From Clostridia bacterium (lineage in GTDB: Bacteria; Bacillota; Clostridia; Oscillospirales; CAG-272), in the NCBI GenBank assembly GCA_017631215.1, contig JAGBTR010000067.1, forward strand, positions 1 through 8,720: DNA of 8,720 nt, in the 5' to 3' direction. Under the pieces are notes generated by a model. The model did no database searches. It had not been told where the DNA came from and was given only the letters and a program-made list of their open reading frames with translations. A program made the position numbers and the translations under genes. Below, one piece after another: positions 5,853 to 8,720 of this stretch; positions within the stretch are counted from its first letter, which is position 1; each line of letters opens with the position of its first letter.

Positions 5853-7154
5853 CTACTCCGCCACGAGCAGGCGGACGAGTGTAAACGCCATGCCGTCCTC
5901 GACGACGAGGCGGACGGTATGCTCCTCGGTCTTGCGCGACGAGAAGAACTGGTCGGTGCGGTCGTAGTCACCCCAACCGCCCGTATAGTCGCCGTCCAAC
6001 GTAGCGACAAGCTTACCGTCCACAAAAACTTGGCATTTGCCCGACTTGCCATCGACCGTCTTGCGGTACATGGCTCCCATACGCGAGAAGGTGGCGGTGA
6101 ACTCGATTACGCCGCCGTTCATTGTACGCCAGCCGTTCTGAAAGGTGCTGTATGCCTGCGCCGTCGGTGCGAATCCCTCGACTGTGTCGGCTTCAAGGCT
6201 TTGGCTGTCGAGCAGATAGGAGTTGAAATATTTGGTCTGCGTCAACAGCTCCTTGCGCGTCGGCACGACGGTGACCTCATTCGGCGTATAGACAAACACC
6301 ATGTTGAGAAATTCGTGCAGCAGCTCGCCCACAATGGCGTGACCGTCGTCGTTGGGGTGAATGTCGTCGGGAGAAATGTCCTCCCACGCAAGCTCGCCCG
6401 CCTCGATCAGCGGCATTACCGCGTCACCGTACGAGATCATCGGCACACCCATCTCGATGCCCGTTGTGGCATTGTTTTGCTGGGTGGAGGCGCCCGTCTG
6501 CTTGACCATAAAGAGCAAAATGACCGCAATGTCGTTGTGCAGCAGCCGCGCGACGAGCGACTCGTAGGTCAGCTTGAAATAGCTGTCGGAATAGTCGTTG
6601 ACCGAAAACTCGATGATGCAAACGTCCGCGCCCTTGTCGATGATGTCCTTTTGCACGCGGTGCACGCCCAGATAGGACGTTGTCGCGCCGATGCCCGCGT
6701 TGACGAGCGTGACGTTGGCGTCGGGAAAGGAGTCCACCCACCAATCGCGAAAGATGGCGGAATAAGAGGTTTTGAGCTTATTGCTCGATGCCGTTCCCGC
6801 CGTGATACTGCCGCCGATGGTCGCGACCGTGATGCTCTCACCCGCCTTGGCGCGGTTCATCACCGACTGCAAAAGCGTGACGTTGGCGCGTCGGTTGTAT
6901 TGCGTCGCGCGGGCAAATGCCTCGTCGTCGACCAGATCCGTCGTCGGCTCGATCAGCCGCGCGAGGTTTTCTTCATTTATATAAGGGACGCTCGGTGCGC
7001 TCGGCTCGTCAGGCTCTGCGGGCACCTCGGGCACGGACGGCTCGTCGGGCGCCGTGTCAGGCTCGTCGACGGGCGGCGCGCTTTGGCAGCCAAACAGCGC
7101 GAGCGTGGTGAGCAGCATCGCGGATATCAAAAGGATGGAAACGGTTCTTTTCAT
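5853..7154 (-). CDS. SGNH/GDSL-type esterase lipoprotein
   Basis: The protein has 433 residues. An N-terminal signal peptide ends in the lipobox LALFGC, so Cys23 should be lipidated and the protein anchored outside the membrane. A Pro/Glu/Asp-rich spacer (about 26-58) holds the domain away from the surface. The SGNH hydrolase domain (about 107-290) has a variant block I, IGGSITAG with nucleophile Ser116; block II around NAGIGATTS (Gly154); block III FSVNDY (Asn186); and block V DDIHPN with Asp263 and His266, so the catalytic set is complete. The C-terminal 130 residues look beta-rich (for example CQVFVDGKLVATLDGD, 374-389) and may be an accessory sandwich domain. Members of this superfamily deacylate polysaccharides, lipids or peptidoglycan; a glycan deacetylase is a reasonable but unproven guess. 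The ATG follows AGGAGG at 7162-7167. The gene has its own consensus promoter and terminator, so it is monocistronic. Confidence 0.88.
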   Translation of the reverse strand: MKRTVSILLISAMLLTTLALFGCQSAPPVDEPDTAPDEPSVPEVPAEPDEPSAPSVPYINEENLARLIEPTTDLVDDEAFARATQYNRRANVTLLQSVMNRAKAGESITVATIGGSITAGTASSNKLKTSYSAIFRDWWVDSFPDANVTLVNAGIGATTSYLGVHRVQKDIIDKGADVCIIEFSVNDYSDSYFKLTYESLVARLLHNDIAVILLFMVKQTGASTQQNNATTGIEMGVPMISYGDAVMPLIEAGELAWEDISPDDIHPNDDGHAIVGELLHEFLNMVFVYTPNEVTVVPTRKELLTQTKYFNSYLLDSQSLEADTVEGFAPTAQAYSTFQNGWRTMNGGVIEFTATFSRMGAMYRKTVDGKSGKCQVFVDGKLVATLDGDYTGGWGDYDRTDQFFSSRKTEEHTVRLVVEDGMAFTLVRLLVAE

Positions 7155-7204
7155 CGTGGTGCCTCCTTCGGTCGCTGTGCGATCGCTTACATTATATTAT
7201 AACT

Positions 7205-7233
7205 ATTATAGCACAGCGCGGGGAAGGTGTCAA
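7205..7233 (-). promoter_or_regulatory. Consensus sigma-A promoter for the SGNH gene
   Basis: On the minus strand the -35 box is TTGACA (7233-7228) and the -10 box is TATAAT (7210-7205), with a 17-bp spacer, a perfect match to consensus. Transcription would start near 7198. A second TATAAT on the same strand begins a few bases downstream without a good -35 box. Confidence 0.9.
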
Positions 7234-7279
7234 GGCGGTGCGGTCGCTCGAAAAAAACAAAAAAGTTGTAAAAAAGTGC

Positions 7280-7308
7280 TTGACAAGTCCCGCAAGATGT
7301 GATATAAT
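7280..7308 (+). promoter_or_regulatory. Consensus sigma-A promoter of the rpmG-secE-nusG operon
   Basis: TTGACA (7280-7285) and TATAAT (7303-7308) are separated by exactly 17 bp, a perfect consensus. It is divergent from the SGNH promoter, with about 46 bp between the two -35 boxes. Such strength fits a ribosomal-protein and elongation-factor operon. Confidence 0.93.
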
Positions 7309-7314
7309 GGCTCT

Positions 7315-7469
7315 ACCTCTGCGCAAGAAGGTTTTTTTGTTGTGCCCTGCGCCAACCCGAACGAAGTAAGATCGGGAGGACACACGGCTCTGCTCGGAGG
7401 GAGGTACACATATCCCGTCGCACTCGCGGCGGCAGGGATAAATCAAGATTACAGGAGGTGCCGATAAGC
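7315..7469 (+). promoter_or_regulatory. Leader of the rpmG operon with several hairpins
   Basis: About 155 nt separate the expected transcription start from rpmG. I see GCGCA/TGCGC (7321-7325 with 7348-7352) enclosing a run of seven T, CCCGA/TCGGG (7356-7360 with 7372-7376), and TATCCC/GGGATA (7411-7416 with 7435-7440) enclosing GTCGC-ACTC-GCGGC. It ends in the strong site AGGAGGTG (7453-7460). The leader matches no riboswitch or r-protein leader that I recognise. The hairpins may serve stability or autoregulation. Confidence 0.45.
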
Positions 7470-7631
7470 ATGGCGAATGACGTGAGAGTCAAGGTCACTC
7501 TGGTGTGCAGCGAGTGCAAGCAGAGAAACTATGACACAAAGAAAAACAAGAAGAACGACCCGGATAGAATCGAGCTGAAGAAATACTGCCGTTTCTGCCG
7601 CAAGCACACGACTCACAAAGAGTCGAAGTAA
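7470..7631 (+). CDS. rpmG: 50S ribosomal protein L33, zinc-binding type
   Basis: The 53-residue basic protein begins [13 protein letters not shown] and carries the two zinc-ribbon pairs CSEC (Cys13, Cys16) and CRFC (Cys40, Cys43), so it is the zinc-containing (C+) form of L33. It sits in the large ribosomal subunit near the E site. The typical L33 segment [20 protein letters not shown] is complete, and the length is normal. AGGAGGTG lies 9 nt before the ATG. It is the first gene of the operon; its stop codon is 14 nt before the secE start. Zinc-type and zinc-free L33 paralogues often coexist in Firmicutes; a second copy is not visible here. Confidence 0.97.
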   Translation: MANDVRVKVTLVCSECKQRNYDTKKNKKNDPDRIELKKYCRFCRKHTTHKESK

Positions 7632-7645
7632 TGGGAGGTTGTTTC

Positions 7646-7918
7646 ATGGAAGAGAAGAACAAAAAGGCTCCCGAGGCTGTCGAGAAGGACGCAAAGGCGA
7701 AGAAGCCCGCGAAGGAAAAGAAGTCGCTGGGTGAGAAGATCGCACACTTCTTCCGTAGCTATAAGAGCGAGATGAAGAAGATCGTTTGGTGTCCCTGGAA
7801 GCAGGTGCGCAAAAATTCCCTTGTCGTTCTCGTGACCGTGATTGCCTTCGCGGCTGTGATCTGTCTTCTGGACGTTGCACTGTTCCAGGGCATCACGAAG
7901 CTGGGCACGCTGATCTGA
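7646..7918 (+). CDS. secE: Preprotein translocase subunit SecE
   Basis: Essential small partner of SecY in the SecYEG protein-conducting channel. The 90-residue single-span form is typical of Gram-positive bacteria. The N-terminal 27 residues are a charged Lys/Glu/Ala tail. Next come the amphipathic helix and the conserved cytoplasmic loop (FFRSYKSEMKKIVWCPWKQV, about 35-54) and one membrane segment (about 58-80). The start is taken at 7646 because GGGAGG (7633-7638) is ideally placed before it. The alternative ATG at 7631, which overlaps the rpmG stop, has no such site and would put the Shine-Dalgarno inside the gene. It lies between rpmG and nusG, the standard bacterial arrangement. Confidence 0.96.
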   Translation: MEEKNKKAPEAVEKDAKAKKPAKEKKSLGEKIAHFFRSYKSEMKKIVWCPWKQVRKNSLVVLVTVIAFAAVICLLDVALFQGITKLGTLI

Positions 7919-7928
7919 GGCGATCGGT

Positions 7929-8471
7929 ATGAACGATCTCAATTTGATGAACGTAGGCCCTCGTTGGTATGTGGCGCACACCTATTCGGGCTACGAAAAC
8001 AAAGTCAAGGAAAACCTTGAAAAAATCGTTGAGAACCGTGCACTGGGTCATCTGATTTTTGACATTCGGATCCCGGTGGAAAAGGTCATCGAGAAGAACG
8101 GTGACGTGGAAAAGGAAGTCGAGTATAAGATCTTCCCCAGCTATGTATACGTCAAAATGTGTATGACGGACGAGAGCTGGCACGCTGTCCGTAACATCAC
8201 GGGTGTGACCGGCTTTGTCGGTCCCGGATCCCGCCCCACCCCCCTGACCGAGGAGGAGGTCCTCGCGCTCAACTTCGAGGAAGAGGTTCGCGTGACGCTG
8301 TCCTTCAAGGAAGGCGATGCGGTGGAGGTCGTCGATGGTCTGTTCGAGGGTCACAGCGGTGTCGTTCAGAGTATCTCTGAGGACATGAAGACGGTTATCG
8401 TGCTGGTCAAGCGCGGTCGCCGCGATATGCCGGTCGAGATGGACGCATCTGCGCTTCGTCTGGCAAAATAA
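7929..8471 (+). CDS. nusG: Transcription termination/antitermination factor NusG
   Basis: NusG binds RNA polymerase across the clamp and affects pausing, processivity and, in some bacteria, Rho-dependent termination and coupling to the ribosome. The 180 residues match the family. The NGN domain (about 11-104) includes WYVAHTYSGYENKV (13-26), FPSYVYVKM (69-77) and VRNITGVTGFVG (87-98). The KOW domain (about 124-180) includes FKEGDAVEVVDGLFEGHSGV (126-145). Translation starts 10 nt after the secE stop. The Shine-Dalgarno is a modest GAGG overlapping that stop codon, which suggests translational coupling. A later ATG at 7947 has no ribosome binding site. A 105-nt gap with hairpins separates it from rplK. 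Confidence 0.97.
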   Translation: MNDLNLMNVGPRWYVAHTYSGYENKVKENLEKIVENRALGHLIFDIRIPVEKVIEKNGDVEKEVEYKIFPSYVYVKMCMTDESWHAVRNITGVTGFVGPGSRPTPLTEEEVLALNFEEEVRVTLSFKEGDAVEVVDGLFEGHSGVVQSISEDMKTVIVLVKRGRRDMPVEMDASALRLAK

Positions 8472-8546
8472 GCGTAACAGCTACGCACGGATCACGCGCC
8501 CGTTTCTGCGCGTCACAGTGGGAGGGGGAAAATATTTCAGTCCCCC
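8472..8546 (+). promoter_or_regulatory. nusG-rplK spacer with three consecutive hairpins
   Basis: Immediately after the nusG stop are GCGTA-ACAGC-TACGC (8472-8486), ACGCGC with GCGCGT (8494-8499 with 8508-8513), and GGGGG with CCCCC (8524-8528 with 8542-8546). None has a T-run, so they are not classic terminators. In many bacteria L1 controls the rplK-rplA transcript through a leader hairpin. Whether one of these is that site cannot be told from this sequence. No strong promoter was seen in the spacer, so read-through from nusG is likely. Confidence 0.4.
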
Positions 8547-8576
8547 GGAATGACCACATTTGGAGGTAAATTTATT

Positions 8577-8720
8577 ATGGCAAAGAAAGTTTTGGGTTAT
8601 ATCAAGCTGCAGTTGCCCGCAGGTAAGGCAACGCCCCAGCCCCCCGTTGGTCCCGCACTCGGTGCCTACGGTGTCGCAATCCCCGTTTTCACCAAGGACT
8701 TCAACGAGAGAACCAAGAAT
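8577..8720 (+). CDS. rplK: 50S ribosomal protein L11, N-terminal part (cut by window edge)
   Basis: Forty-eight residues are visible, beginning [20 protein letters not shown]. They match the L11 N-terminal domain: the [20 protein letters not shown] signature (about 10-29) followed by a segment like GVNIPxFTKxFN, here [13 protein letters not shown]11 forms the stalk base of the 50S subunit with 23S rRNA and helps in GTPase-factor binding. The ATG follows TGGAGGT (8561-8567). The family is about 141 residues, so roughly two thirds lie beyond the window. The order nusG-rplK is expected. Confidence 0.97.
   Translation, partial: MAKKVLGYIKLQLPAGKATPQPPVGPALGAYGVAIPVFTKDFNERTKN

Noticed and set aside
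5919..7202. 427-codon open frame on the plus strand
   Set aside because: It lies antisense to the SGNH gene, whose motifs, signal peptide, promoter and terminator are convincing. Its translation is Arg/Val/Asp-rich with no family resemblance, and it has no good ribosome binding site.
1..8720. Mobile element, prophage or defence island
   Set aside because: No transposase, integrase, phage, toxin-antitoxin or defence gene is present. The genes are metabolic or housekeeping, and the only mobile-like signals are small non-coding palindromes.

Overview
The window looks like chromosomal DNA from a fairly GC-rich member of the Clostridia, probably a gut Oscillospiraceae/Ruminococcaceae-type bacterium. 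The reasons are the rpmG-secE-nusG-rplK order, AGGAGG-type ribosome binding sites, near-consensus sigma-A promoters, a DUF1292 protein, a short GH92 glycosidase, and palindromic intergenic repeats of a kind I associate with that group. The species cannot be fixed from this sequence alone.

From the left edge to about 7.15 kb every recognisable gene is on the minus strand. In order of position these are a KDPG/KHG aldolase with a glyoxalase-like (VOC) C-terminal domain, cut by the window edge (3-818); a DUF1292 protein (1172-1483); a cardiolipin synthase with two HKD motifs (1637-3196); a cytoplasmic GH92 glycoside hydrolase (3296-5263); and an SGNH/GDSL esterase-like lipoprotein (5853-7154). 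They are mostly separate transcription units. Good promoters precede the DUF1292, GH92 and SGNH genes, and intrinsic terminators follow the GH92 and SGNH genes. Sugar use is a common thread: an exported esterase that could remove acyl groups from glycans, an intracellular mannosidase-family enzyme, and an aldolase of sugar-acid breakdown. They are not one operon.

From 7.28 kb the plus strand carries the start of the classic transcription/translation cluster: a perfect consensus promoter, a leader of about 155 nt, rpmG (L33), secE, nusG and the start of rplK (L11). Its promoter is divergent from an equally perfect promoter for the SGNH gene.

Two non-coding stretches hold the least explained signals. 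Positions 819-1171 contain a symmetrical terminator and a 166-nt segment that folds end to end, a candidate standalone structured RNA of unidentified family. Positions 5264-5852 contain the GH92 promoter and an operator-like dyad. They then hold a mosaic of repeats: a four-way-junction (cloverleaf-like) palindrome, a 24-bp imperfect inverted repeat, a TGCATTTT-type array, three copies of an ATAA(C/A)CCCCAATTT motif, and a 19-bp perfect terminator palindrome. I found no phage, transposase, CRISPR array, tRNA or defence system. No wholly new multi-gene system is evident.
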